Below are positions 1 through 10,031 of a DNA stretch of 64,000 nt, one piece after another (the stretch's first letter is position 1; every line of letters begins with the position of its first letter). The position numbers and the translations under genes were made by a program. The notes beneath the pieces are model-generated. The model made no database searches and had not been told where the DNA came from. It saw nothing but the letters and a program-made list of their open reading frames with translations. The DNA comes from Sclerotiophoma versabilis (Eukaryota > Ascomycota > Dothideomycetes > Pleosporales > Didymellaceae): positions 744,001 to 808,000 of the forward strand of contig JAAROD010000044.1 of assembly GCA_012274445.1 (NCBI GenBank), given 5' to 3'.

Positions 1-300
1 GGCGCCCGCACATACCCCACCGTACGCCTTATCCTCGAAGTGCCGAAGCTGTGGAAATACACGACCTATCGCGGTCTGGCGGTTGAGTCCGGGTCGACGC
101 CGACACTGTATACAGGCAGTGTGACGAGCCAGCTTAGTCAGTTGTATAGCGAGTTAGTCGAGTACACGAGAGAGCTGAGACACGTCAAGAGCGGGGCGAT
201 TGTGTTTGGGCAGGGAGACGAGAGGGTGCTGCTGAAACGGGGATTGGTGGTGAGGAAGACGGTTGCGTTGGATTTTGGTATTTGCAGGGTTGGCGAGTGA
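1..300 (+). CDS. 3' end of an unrecognised protein gene (partial)
   Basis: An open frame runs from base 1 to a TGA at 298-300 and is cut by the window edge, so the true start lies upstream. The visible 99 residues contain a hydrophobic-aromatic stretch near the start (VRLILEVPKLWKYTTYRGL) and a C-terminal part ending in GICRVGE. I do not recognise the family. The segment has no low-complexity sequence, which supports real coding. The stop codon overlaps the first copies of a GAGT microsatellite. Upstream sequence is needed to name the gene. Confidence 0.55.
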   Translation, partial: GARTYPTVRLILEVPKLWKYTTYRGLAVESGSTPTLYTGSVTSQLSQLYSELVEYTRELRHVKSGAIVFGQGDERVLLKRGLVVRKTVALDFGICRVGE

Positions 301-342
301 GTGAGTGAGTGAGTGAGTGAGTGAGTGAGTGAGTGAGTGAGT
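295..342. repeat. (GAGT)12 tetranucleotide microsatellite
   Basis: Twelve perfect GAGT units in 48 bases. The first unit supplies the last GAG codon and the stop codon of the upstream gene, so the array forms the start of its 3' UTR. Confidence 0.95.
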
Positions 343-991
343 TGGGAACCTGGCGTATTCCAGGCTGCTTTTTCAGTTGGGGGTTTGGAAGATTGGTTGC
401 CTGGCTCTTTGTTGTTGTCTTGGTTGTTTGGTATCGGTGTCTTGGACAGTCTCTGTATTCGCAGAGACTTGGATAAGGTGTTGGGAGGGAATTCGAGACA
501 GTCGCGCTACGGTTCTAGACAGCCGTGAGGGGGGAGAATTGCGCAGTGCAAGGTAGGCTGGACTTCTAGTACGATGTTTCAATTATCGATGCTTGTACCG
601 GTATGATATGGGCAGCCTGTATTCTTTACCATGGAAAACGCCTATAGTACTTCCTCGCACTTCAGTGACTTCAGCTTTATTTCCCTGAACTTGTCCACGC
701 GAAAACTCGCAGTACATAGGCCTGGTTGAACTAGATGTGCAACCCCCAAACGAACAAGTCATCGCGATATTGTATTGAGAAAACCTACAGCTGCTTTACC
801 ATGTGAGGCTGAAGTACCAAAGTCAGCCTCGTCAACATGGTCAGCTCCTGCGCGCTAGAGATTGCAGTGCATACGTGAAATCTCATGTACGAATCATAGA
901 AAAGGGCCAGGACGAGCAATCTGAACAATGCTTCTCACCAAACACAACTGCCTTGCTATGTACACAAGTTTTCAACATCACTCTCCATCTC
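343..991. other. Intergenic, no convincing gene
   Basis: Only short overlapping frames without domain character are present. The stretch lies between the 3' ends of two convergent genes and holds one copy of the dispersed 19-nt motif (852-870). Confidence 0.6.
852..870 (+). repeat. Dispersed quasi-palindromic motif, copy 1
   Basis: GCGCTAGAGATTGCAGTGC. It matches copies near 18.6, 18.8, 29.2 and 45.7-45.9 kb (see findings). The arms GCGCTA and CAGTGC are near-inverted around a GAGATTG centre. Confidence 0.6.
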
Positions 992-2798
992 TTACACTCT
1001 CTCCAGATGCTCCCTCTCACCTTTCTCCCCATTCAACCCCGCAAGACTGCTCTTCCTCCGCTTCTCCGTCCTCTCCTCCCTCGTCTTGTCTAAACTCTGT
1101 GCAAACCTACTCTTGGCCCTAATCTCCGGGCCCTTCCAATATACAATATAGATAGGAATGGTCACTACAACCGCCAAACACGCGAGCACGGTGCTTGCAT
1201 ACTGCACTGGTCTTCCCGGGATATTCTTGTAGAGAGGTGTAGAGTACAAGGCAGCAACACCGGCCATGAAGTCGCGAGCGAGGTCATTGCCGCCTGTTGC
1301 ACTTGCAGCGTACGGGCCATAGGCAGCGGTTTGGTAGTCGATTGAGGATTGGTAAATAGCGTACTGATGAAGCGTTAGTACCGTAGATTTGCTTCGAGGT
1401 AGGTAGTATCTAAGCACTCACGTTTGCGATAGCAACAAGCACCGTGAAGATCATTGGCGCAATCCACGGAATGCCGTAATCGGGACCCAGACTTGTCCAG
1501 GCGAATCCCATCATTCCTAGAAACTCGAGCGGTGCAAGGAAGAGCAGCCACCATAGTCTAGCTTCGGGCGCGACTGATCCAGGGTTTTGTTTGCGCTTGC
1601 GACGGAACCGTATGATTGAGGGCATATACGAAAGATAGGCAAGGAAGTAGCCTATGAGGATTGGTATAAATGCAAGACCGAGTTGAATAGTGCCAAAGCC
1701 CCATTGCTCGTAGACGGGCTTGAAGCCTTCAAGGAAAGTGAAGATCAGAGCGTCGCTGAAGCCGCTGAGAAGGGAGAGCCAGAGGACGATAGGTTCTGTG
1801 AAGAACATGTAGAATGGCCTCCAGAATATAGTGGCGCACTCTCTTAGGGTGATCTTGTGCCCGCCGCGAATTTCGTTTGGGCCGTACATATTGGGATCTT
1901 CACCAGTCTTGCGCCTCCTCTTTGCTTCGCGGTCGAGCAGGATAGTCGATCTGGTTTCAGGATTGCAGAAGAAGTGGATAGCCTGGACAAAACCTCCCAT
2001 GATAAGCTGCACCCAGAAGATCCTAAGCATGATCAGTAATGTCTGGACACCAGCATAGTCGTGCCAATTTACCATGGCAACGACATTCGTGCTTCGACGA
2101 AGGCACCGATGATAGCACCTACAACCGAGCCCCCAACCGACGAGAGGACTAGGAATGCAACAGCATACTCTTGTTCATCAGGCTCCCACATATCAGCCAA
2201 CACACCAAGTGTGACAGATCCACCAGCAGTCGACAAACCACCCAAGATCCTGAACACAAGGATTGTCGCGTAATTTTTGCTCAGCGCGCAAGGGATTTGC
2301 CAAAGGTTGACAAGGAACAGGCTGAGCTGCTGGATCGGCCAGCGCCCGTACTCTTCAGACCATGGCGCCCACAACTCACATCCGAATCCGTATGCGATAA
2401 GGAAGAGTGCTTGCGGAATGCGGGCTACTTGTTCGCTGACGCCATATTGCTCGTGCACGAAGGAGACGCCATGCGAGTACATAGAGGCATTGGTGTTGAT
2501 GCTGATTTGGATGAAGAACACAACGATCAAGATTTGCCTAGCGGAAAGAACGGTCAGTATGGAGTGATGAGCGCATAAGCGACAATACGCTTGAAGGTGT
2601 TCGTCAAGCTCACCATTTCCGCCAAGTCTTGAAAGAGTACCCCAAGCACTCCCAAGCATCACTGTCTTGGAGTTCAACTTTGTCACCTTTGATGATGCGA
2701 TCAGTCTTTGACTGGTCCATGTGCTCGCCCTGCCCATAGTTTGGGTCTCGTTCTGTGTCTGGCACAGCTGTAGGCTGGCCTTTCTCTACCGTAGCCAT
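992..2798 (-). CDS. MFS transporter, DHA1 drug/polyamine type
   Basis: Predicted 540-residue membrane transporter of the major facilitator superfamily, probably a proton antiporter for drugs or polyamines. Four exons fit in frame: 2798-2614, 2537-2073, 2022-1422 and 1363-992. The introns are 76, 50 and 58 bp, and the last carries a perfect TACTAAC branch site. The N-terminal ~60 residues are polar and cytosolic. Membrane segments then begin at QILIVVFFIQ. Family marks are the ELWAPWSEEYGRWP loop after the second/third helix, the RILGGLSTAGGSVTLG helix, the LADMWEPDEQ segment, and the central loop DREAKRRRKTGEDPNMYG. The start is the ATG giving MATVEKGQ; an upstream TTG extension has no support. 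The length is normal for 12-helix DHA1 proteins. Substrate cannot be told from sequence. It lies convergent to the partial gene on the left. Confidence 0.88.
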
Positions 2799-3498
2799 GA
2801 TGTGTTGCAAGTGGGTATGCTTTACAAAGAAATGGTGACAAGGTAGAATAAGAGATCAGAGCGAGACATATACCTGACCCAGAACGTCACTGCAACGGCT
2901 CGTGTTCTCCTTGACCATTCTGTATATCGCATGATGCACCCTTACCACTGATGTCAAGAACGCAGGTGGCTTTGTCTGAAGAGCTTTTCCTGCCAATACG
3001 ACTCTTGAATGCGTAGCCAAGGCTTGGTGTTTGACACAGCCAAGGCATCCTTTGAGATGCGGGCCCCATGATCTGAGGGCGTAGGCAATGATCTGTGTTG
3101 AGCCTACCGTGTGGGAGGGAGATGGTGGGAGACGCCAAGCGAGAGGATCTGACATTGCGTCATAAGTGTCGCGAGCAGGCGCAATTCGCGGCACAGGTTG
3201 CAGGATGCACCGCGAAGACGTCTTGTCTGAAATAGGAAGCTTTGCTGCATGATGTCATTGAAGAAGTCTGACGAGAGAAGAACGCTAATGAGTGTTTGAA
3301 AAGCGACAGAAGTCTAGATATTAGCTATCGTGAAAGCCATAGCTATTCAGAATAGCGATTATGCAACGCCAGGGTATAAACCAAAACAAGTCCAACAACT
3401 CAGCTCACTGTACAGTGTGACTGACAATGTTGCGCAAAACTCCTGAACACCGCTGAAATTAGCGAGGAGCAGTACATTAGAGAAGAGACGACGCGTTT
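2799..3498. other. Intergenic, promoter side of the MFS gene
   Basis: Upstream of the MFS start and downstream of the MINDY gene. The two minus-strand frames here (2856-3194, 2887-3138) overlap each other and show no domain, so I see no gene. Confidence 0.6.
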
Positions 3499-6429
3499 CT
3501 ACATGACAACGCACTTCTCCCTTTCTTCTCCGTTTGGTCCCGCCGCACCGGCACTCTGTCGCCTTCCAGGCCTTCCGATAGCCGAACCTGAGGATTGTCT
3601 ACCAGAATACCGTCTGCCTGAGGGACCGGCTCCGGGAGCCAGGCCACTGCTGTTAGTCTGGTAAGCACTGCCTTGACCCGGCAGTGGCGCGGTCGGGTTT
3701 GCAGGATGTCCCATAGGAGGGTTGTACCGCGGAGCAGTTGAAGCTTCTTCATAGGTTGGTGGTGGGGCTGGGCCTTCATTGGGCCTATAGCCCGCGATGT
3801 TGTTGCGGCGCGGTGGAATGACTGGTGGCTGTTCACCAGGACGTGATGCTCTGCGGTCGGCGGGGCGTTCGCGAGCTTGTGTTGCTATCGCGTTCTCAGA
3901 TGCCTGGTTGTCTCGCACGCGTTGCTCAGCCTCACGTCTTTCACGGTCCTCTTCCTCTTCCTGAAGCTGGAGTGCCAAAGCCAGATCGTGATCTTCTTGT
4001 TCAGCCCTACTGACATCAGTAGGCGAAGTTGGGTCTTCGGCTTGAGCGACAGGTCCTCCACTTGGAGCTGATTGCTGCTGGTTTGGTCGACGAGTCGGGA
4101 CGGTCGTCCAACCCTGACCATCGTCAACAGCCGGACTTTGCTCCTGGTGTTGATTTGCTCCTTGAGGAGTAGGCTCGTGGTTGCCAACAGGCCGGAAATC
4201 ACCTGAAAAGAGCTCACTTCCCATGCCGTTAACATCAATCAAGGACTCCCACACAATCTCATCGTGAGTCGAATAACCCTGATCGGTGACCAGAGTGACA
4301 AGGTTTTGTGTTCGCGGATCTTTGAACAAGGTTGAGAAATGGTCATTGCGGAACAAAATAGCGACTTGACCAGGCTTTAAGCTTTCCTTCAGGACCTTCA
4401 AACCGTGATCTGTCAGTTGAGTAGGCCATCGACCAAGGAACTCTTTGATGGCATGAATGTCGGTGAACATTTGTTGCTCGCTTTCCGTCAATGGCTGACC
4501 AGACTGCAGTTTCGCATCCAGCTCTTCCTCTTGGAACTGAACGTATTGGGATGTCTCATACGACTTCGCCACACGCTCGAAAGCTTGATATGCTTCGGAG
4601 CCTTCTTCTGGTAGCCATCCATGGATAAGTGGAATATCGAATGTACGGTACAGCCGCATATCAGGTGTGTTCTCAAAGCCTCCGGCTTTAGCTCCAGGGT
4701 GATTGGCAGCTGCATTGTTACCATGGGTAGCTTCGGTATCGGGTACAAACATTGGATTGACGTTCAGGCCGGTGTGAAGAGCGAGGAGGAACTTGTACAA
4801 GTCGCTAACATCTGGAAGCTCTTGTGCTGCGCCACCTCGCCGGCCCGACATGAGCTCATCGAAAACAGCGTCAAGCAGGAGGCCAAGACTAACTTGCTCT
4901 CGTGTACGCAATGTCTCTATCAAAGCAGTCTCGATCCCAGATGGAGTCGACAGTACGAGTGCGTTTACCAAAGCAAGTAAAGGACATGGCCCGTTCAAGT
5001 TCTGCGTGAGAATGGGCGAGGTGCGGATGCCGGGCTTGTTGACATCGTGCCATCGAATATGCTTGATTTGGTAGTGCTCTCTCCTCTGCCGGTTCATGGC
5101 AGTATTCGGCGACTCAGGCCCCGAAGATGTAGCTCCGATGATACCTGTCTCAAGCGGTCGGGGAGGGAATGGCGGTGGCTGCTCTTCTGTTGATCTCCTT
5201 GGTGGGAGCGGTGGCAGCGGCTCATCTTGGAACTGTGGCGGTGTCTGCTGTGGGGTAAAACGTGGCGGCTGTTCCTGGGTTTGGGGGATGGGAGGAGGCT
5301 GCGATTGTGGAACAGGAGGAGGCGCATAGCTTGGCTGGGATGCTGGTGCCGTCAAGTCCTGTTCTCCATGCGGTGGTGTGGATTGGACAGCTGACTCGTG
5401 ATGCTGTGGGGTCGGCTCAGGAATTTGCTGTTGCTGATGAAAGTGATCTGTGGATTGTCTTGGCTCTGCGTTTCCCGTCACCCCAGTAGCGGTGGCGGGG
5501 TCCAGGGTCTGCTTTGTGGCCTCGTTCTGCTGCCATACATCTGGCTCTTGCCAAGTCTTTTGGGCTTTCTCACGCGTGCTAGCTTCAGGCCGCCCGTTCA
5601 GTGGCGCAGTGTCTGCAGCAGTGCTCCACGGATTGGCACTTGGAGAGTCGTCTCTTGGGTGCTCGGTGTGAGGGGTAGCAGTCTCTAGGGCGATCAGGGG
5701 TGGCTGGTCAACAGAAGGCTTTCTCTGATCTTGGGCTGCTTCTTTACCAAGGCTCAAGTTCGCCATCATGTTGTTTGTGGGGGTAGTGGGTGTCTGAAAA
5801 GCAGGAAGCTCCACAGGGTCGAAGCGTTGAGACTGTCCGTGTGAATCTCCCCAGACATTCTCGCCGTCGAACGTGCTCTGTCCGGTCGCCTGCATCTTCA
5901 GATATGGATTGTTTGTCTTGAGCGGCACAGAGCCAGTCGAGCCATCGTCCGATATCGTGCTTACGCCGCCGTACGAAACACCACTAGCGCCAGTTGCCAT
6001 GGGTGAGATATTCTCCCAAGACTTCTTGATGGGCACGCCTGCCGGGGGGGCAGCCCTCAGAGAGTCTGGTATAGCGCTTTGTGTGTTCAATGTCGTGGCC
6101 GGAGCCTTTCCTCCGGCGGGTTTCAGCGCGTCTGGCACGCCGACAGGACTGGGATCGTCCCATGTGTCATCATCGTCGGACTTGTCCCAGTCCTCGTCGC
6201 TATAGTCAGACTCGTCCAGCAGGTCGTCGTCCTTGCGGGGGTGCGCTGTGTCCGGCGTCTTGAAGTTGAAGGCCGGAGTACCGCTGGAGCTCGCAGGGTA
6301 GCCGTTATGTGCAGAAGTCGGCGGAATAGCGGGCGGGTGCTCTTCGCCTGGTGAGACAGGATATGGAGGGTTCGCTTTCGAGAGGGGTGCAGGCACGAGG
6401 CCTTCGTCTGTAGAGGGTTTCATCACCAT
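3499..6429 (-). CDS. MINDY-family deubiquitinase with C-terminal CaaX box
   Basis: Single-exon 976-residue protein. The central part is the MINDY (formerly DUF544/FAM63) cysteine protease domain, a family known to trim K48-linked ubiquitin chains. The QNLNGPCPLLAL motif carries the likely nucleophile Cys482, and FRNDHFSTLFK carries the likely catalytic His697. The first ~440 residues are low complexity, rich in Pro, Gln, Ser and Asp, with an acidic stretch DDDLLDESDYSDEDWD. After the protease domain lies a ubiquitin-interacting-type helix, EDHDLALALQLQEEEE, then a disordered Pro/Gly tail. The protein ends in CVVM, a CaaX prenylation signal that would tether it to membranes. I chose the ATG at 6429 (MVMKPSTDEG); the open frame extends upstream only through non-ATG codons. 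It is divergent from TRM6. Confidence 0.88.
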   Translation of the reverse strand: MVMKPSTDEGLVPAPLSKANPPYPVSPGEEHPPAIPPTSAHNGYPASSSGTPAFNFKTPDTAHPRKDDDLLDESDYSDEDWDKSDDDDTWDDPSPVGVPDALKPAGGKAPATTLNTQSAIPDSLRAAPPAGVPIKKSWENISPMATGASGVSYGGVSTISDDGSTGSVPLKTNNPYLKMQATGQSTFDGENVWGDSHGQSQRFDPVELPAFQTPTTPTNNMMANLSLGKEAAQDQRKPSVDQPPLIALETATPHTEHPRDDSPSANPWSTAADTAPLNGRPEASTREKAQKTWQEPDVWQQNEATKQTLDPATATGVTGNAEPRQSTDHFHQQQQIPEPTPQHHESAVQSTPPHGEQDLTAPASQPSYAPPPVPQSQPPPIPQTQEQPPRFTPQQTPPQFQDEPLPPLPPRRSTEEQPPPFPPRPLETGIIGATSSGPESPNTAMNRQRREHYQIKHIRWHDVNKPGIRTSPILTQNLNGPCPLLALVNALVLSTPSGIETALIETLRTREQVSLGLLLDAVFDELMSGRRGGAAQELPDVSDLYKFLLALHTGLNVNPMFVPDTEATHGNNAAANHPGAKAGGFENTPDMRLYRTFDIPLIHGWLPEEGSEAYQAFERVAKSYETSQYVQFQEEELDAKLQSGQPLTESEQQMFTDIHAIKEFLGRWPTQLTDHGLKVLKESLKPGQVAILFRNDHFSTLFKDPRTQNLVTLVTDQGYSTHDEIVWESLIDVNGMGSELFSGDFRPVGNHEPTPQGANQHQEQSPAVDDGQGWTTVPTRRPNQQQSAPSGGPVAQAEDPTSPTDVSRAEQEDHDLALALQLQEEEEDRERREAEQRVRDNQASENAIATQARERPADRRASRPGEQPPVIPPRRNNIAGYRPNEGPAPPPTYEEASTAPRYNPPMGHPANPTAPLPGQGSAYQTNSSGLAPGAGPSGRRYSGRQSSGSAIGRPGRRQSAGAAGPNGEEREKCVVM

Positions 6430-6892
6430 CGTGTAGGCAGTGGTGGTGTGTAAGCTGGGGACGGGTTGGTGGTGAGCAAGCAAGCTCGAAGCCACCAGGG
6501 TGGATGTTGGGCAGGAGCAGTAGCTTGGCTTTCGTATTCAGGCCAAGACAGATTTATTGGGAGTCCTGATTGTGAGATTGCGCAGACAAAGTTGGCATGT
6601 AAGGAAAATCGTGCACACGCGGCCAGCCGTGCAGTAATGCGGAAGCTGCGAGCCGGTGCAGCAGCTACGTAATGCCGGCAGCTGCGCCACACGTCGCGGT
6701 GGTGTGGCGCAGCGTGGGGAAGCGCATGTGAATTTCACGTCCGCTATTTTTCGCCGTGGCCACCTTTTGCCATTCTCGGATCCATTGCGCCTTGCGCCTG
6801 TCGCAACCGTCACCCCATGCAGCTTAGGAGAGCTTAGCCGTCGCATATGATTTGGTGAACACACACGGACGGAGCAACACCTAGCAAGCACC
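6430..6892. promoter_or_regulatory. Divergent promoter region, MINDY gene / TRM6
   Basis: 463 bp between two head-to-head start codons. No TATA box stands out. Short frames on both strands overlap each other and look like chance. Confidence 0.5.
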
Positions 6893-8738
6893 ATGCATTC
6901 TCACATACGCCCGAATACCCACGTCGCGTTGCGCCTGCCGTCAGGCATCTTGAAGATTGTAGAGCTCAAACCCAACACGTACGTTGCATAGCCGGAGTGA
7001 GCCCTCCACTGTCGCCTCAATTCTCAGGCTCGCCTTTTAACGCTTTCGCAGAAATATTTTTTTGGGCAAGTTCGGTACTTTCAACGCGAACCTCCTACTC
7101 GGCCGACCGTACTATCTCACCTACGAAGTCCTCGACAAAGATGACGGCAAAGCGAAAACCGAGCTGCGCGTTGTACCAGCTGCAGAGCTTCACGCGGAAG
7201 CTGTAGGAGACGGGCATGCGCCTCTACCTGCCGCAGAAGAAGCAGCAGACGAGAATGCTGAGGGTGGTGCTGGATTCGATATCGTAGGCGCAGACGGGGA
7301 GGTACTCATGCGCAACAACCGCCTGACAGTCGACGACGCATCACGACAGACTCTTACCATGGAGGAAATTGAGGAGCTGAAGAAAGCCGGTACCGGGTCA
7401 GGGAAGGAGATCATTGCGAAGATCATGGCATCGCACCAGGCTATCAGCGAGAAGACGGCTTTCTCCTTGGCCAAATACACGCTCAGAAAATCGCGGAAGT
7501 TCTTGAGGAGGTTCACAGCGCTCCCCCTGGATGTCAGGAGCCTGACGGAGCATATTCTGGAGAAAGAGGCGTTCAGAATCATGGAACTGAGAGAGGAGCT
7601 GCTTGGTTTAATCTGCAGTTGGTCAAACGTCCAGTGCAGCGCAAAGAGTCGCGTCCTGACCGCTGAGGATGGCATTAGCCAGATAGGCGGAGGACGCTGG
7701 CTCGTTGTTGACGACACCGGCGGCCTCGTCGTCGCCGCACTCGCCGAAAAGATGGGCCTGCTCTACCCTACAGAAGAGGAGGAGGACAGCTCATCTGAGG
7801 AGGAGATCGCAGAGACCAACAGCAATAACGAACAACAAGAAACAATCGACACCACGATGCCCGACGCAGACCAACCCACGACCGACCCTTCAGATCGCCC
7901 GCGGAAAACCCCACGGCCGCATATTCCCCAAATGTCCGCCTACACAAATACCCTTACCATTCTGCACCCAAACAACCAACCAAACCTGGCCTGCTTGAAA
8001 TATTTCGGCTACGACGTCGGGCAGCCTTCGCCCTCACACCCGCTGTACAAACACCTCAAATCGCTATCCTGGCTCTCTCTCCTTTCACCACAAGACGACC
8101 CCTCCTACATCGAGCCCGAACTCCTCTCCGCAGCAGAGCTAGAAAGCATGAAGAGCAGCAAGCGCGGAAACTACTACAAGAAGCGCCGACGCTGGGAGAG
8201 AACAAAGAGAGTAGTTGACGAGACAAAACGGGGTGGGTTTGACGGGTTAGTCGTTGCAACATCCATGGACGTCAAGGGCGTGCTCAAGGAGCTCGTGCCA
8301 CTGGTCCGGGGCGGAGGGAAAGTAGTGGTATACAACCAGAACGTCGAGCCGCTTGTGGAGCTTGTGGATTGCTACAGCAAGGAACGAAGAGCGGCGTTCA
8401 TTGCGAAGGAGTTCGGGACGGATGCGCGGCAGAATGGGAAGAGGGCGCTGGAGGATGGTGCTGCCGAGGAGGATGAGGATTTCCCGGTCAACCCTACATT
8501 GCTGCTTGCGCCGAGTCTGCAGACGGCGAGGGCGAGGCAGTGGCAGGTTCTTCCTGAGCGGACCCATCCTATGATGACGAGCAAGGGCGGTGCTGAAGGG
8601 TACTTGTTCACGGCTACGAGGGTCATACCGGTTGAAGGTAGGGTCGAGGCGAGAGGGCACGGGACGAGGAAGAAGAGGAAGACCGCGGTCGAAACGCCTG
8701 CCGAGACAAGTGCGGTGGAAACGCCTGTAGAAGCATGA
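6893..8738 (+). CDS. TRM6: tRNA (adenine58-N1)-methyltransferase non-catalytic subunit TRM6
   Basis: Orthologue of yeast Trm6/Gcd10, the RNA-binding partner of Trm61 in the nuclear enzyme that makes m1A58 in tRNAs, including initiator tRNA. Exon 1 is 6893-6978 and encodes MHSHIRPNTHVALRLPSG. A 73-bp intron (GTACGT..CGCAG) follows, then exon 2 is 7052-8738; total 590 residues. The splice restores the family signature KPNTNIFLGKFGTF...GRPYYLTYEV. Other family segments are MEEIEELKK..GKEIIAKI, the KYTLRKSRKF stretch, and the C-terminal Rossmann-like half with FDGLVVATSMDVKGVLKELVP. An acidic, low-complexity insert (~residues 250-300, EEEEDSSSEEE) separates the halves. The methyl-donor motif is degenerate as expected for this subunit. 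The C-terminus is Lys/Arg-rich and could be nuclear targeting. Confidence 0.93.
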
Positions 8739-8971
8739 AGTCTGATATCCCTAATAAAGGCTGAAGACCTCATTTCCATGCTTGCGCTTATTAAGCCTCT
8801 CGAACGTGCGTCAATCAGTGATTATCATCTAGCCGCATGAAATACATAGTTTCCTGGTACTTGAACTTCGATCGTTGGTGGACTTCTTGTGTCTCTGCTA
8901 CTGGCGAGGCCAAAGCTGACCGGTTGTCATACTGTGTGGATTCTTCGCATGCATCTGCTTCTCCTTCGCAT

Positions 8972-9735
8972 CTACAACGCCTTGCCCATAAACTTCCTCT
9001 TCGTGTAGCTCAACCACCACTTGCTTGGCGCGCCTGTCTCGTCCGCATACACCCTGTTCAGTAACCTTGTGGCCAGCTCCTGTCGCATCTGCATAATGTA
9101 CTGTCTCAGAACCTCCGCCGAGTTCCTGTCTGGCGGCGCCTCGAAAGCCTGGTTCAAGGGGAATCCCGCATCACCTGGGATTGAAAAGTTGGTGTCGAGG
9201 GCGAGGTTCATGACCGCCTATATTGCATGTTAGCATGACTAGGTTCAATCTCTATAACGCCTAATGTTATCTGAACGCACCTTCTCGGCTTCCCTCCGCC
9301 CCATTCCTGGCTTGATCTTGCCCAGGACCTCGCTCACGTATAGAATGCCATAGATCAGTACGCGGTCGGCGGGGCCCTTGATCTCAAAGTTGCGGAAAAA
9401 TGTGTTTGCGCGGAAAAGGGCGAGGATCTCATCGAGAGGATCGTACGAGTCGTGTGATGCATCGATGGTGAGCTCTGTTACGTCGGCGGGAAGCGCTGGG
9501 AGCTGTTGTGCGGGCCCACGGGTTCGCGTGCGGAGGGGAAGGAGGGCAAAGTTGCCTGGTGAATGCGTGAGCGGGTAAAGGGTTGTGGTTTAGAAGGAGA
9601 AACTACCAATTAGCTGCTGGTTGGGCTCATCGAGGAAGACAGAGTGGTAGGCCTAGTGGGGTTAGCTGTGTTTAGCAATTGCGAATGATACTGCATAGTG
9701 TGTAATCATAGGATGGTTTCATTGCTTACAGGCAT
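8972..9735 (-). CDS. ARC18: Arp2/3 complex subunit ARPC3 (21 kDa)
   Basis: Subunit of the actin-nucleating Arp2/3 complex, acting at cortical actin patches and endocytic sites. Four coding exons fit: 9735-9730 (only ATG CCT), 9652-9607, 9555-9281 and 9217-8972, with introns of 77, 51 and 63 bp; total 190 residues. The joined protein begins MPAYHSVFLDEPNQQLIG. It continues with ..ALLPLRTRTRGPA, then FRANTFFRNFEIKGPADR and ILYVSEVLGKIKP. It ends ..SKWWLSYTKRKFMGKAL. All of these are ARPC3 family landmarks and the length is usual. The 6-nt first coding exon is forced by the protein sequence: the second exon has no ATG, and the conserved MPAYHS start appears only after splicing. It is head-to-head with RFC3, 296 bp apart. 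Confidence 0.93.
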
Positions 9736-9893
9736 CTTAAACGTATGCTGCTGTTGGCGTTGTGGTGCGTGGAGCTTTCGTGGGGTTCAGTTGGCGGTGA
9801 TGGCGCAGCTCAATGATGTGAGGTGTGCCTGTAGGGCTGAACCCAGAACCGCGGGGGTTGACATAAGCAGACGCAGGTCGCAGCTGCCAATTA

Positions 9894-9899
9894 ACGCGT
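9894..9899. promoter_or_regulatory. MluI cell-cycle box (MCB-like) upstream of RFC3
   Basis: A perfect palindromic ACGCGT lies 132 bp before the RFC3 ATG, with a second partial copy (gtCGCGTc) a few bases downstream. MCB elements bind MBF in yeasts and drive G1/S replication genes. The position fits RFC3 regulation, but no binding is shown. Confidence 0.4.
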
Positions 9900-10031
9900 C
9901 CGTCGCGTCTACCAGCTCGCGTCGTCATTGCCGCGAAAGTCTTCGTTCCCACATTCACCAACAGTGCAGTACCTCACTGTTGCCATTTTGCTTTAGCGCT
10001 TGCATCCAGTTGAACACATTCTCTCACCATC

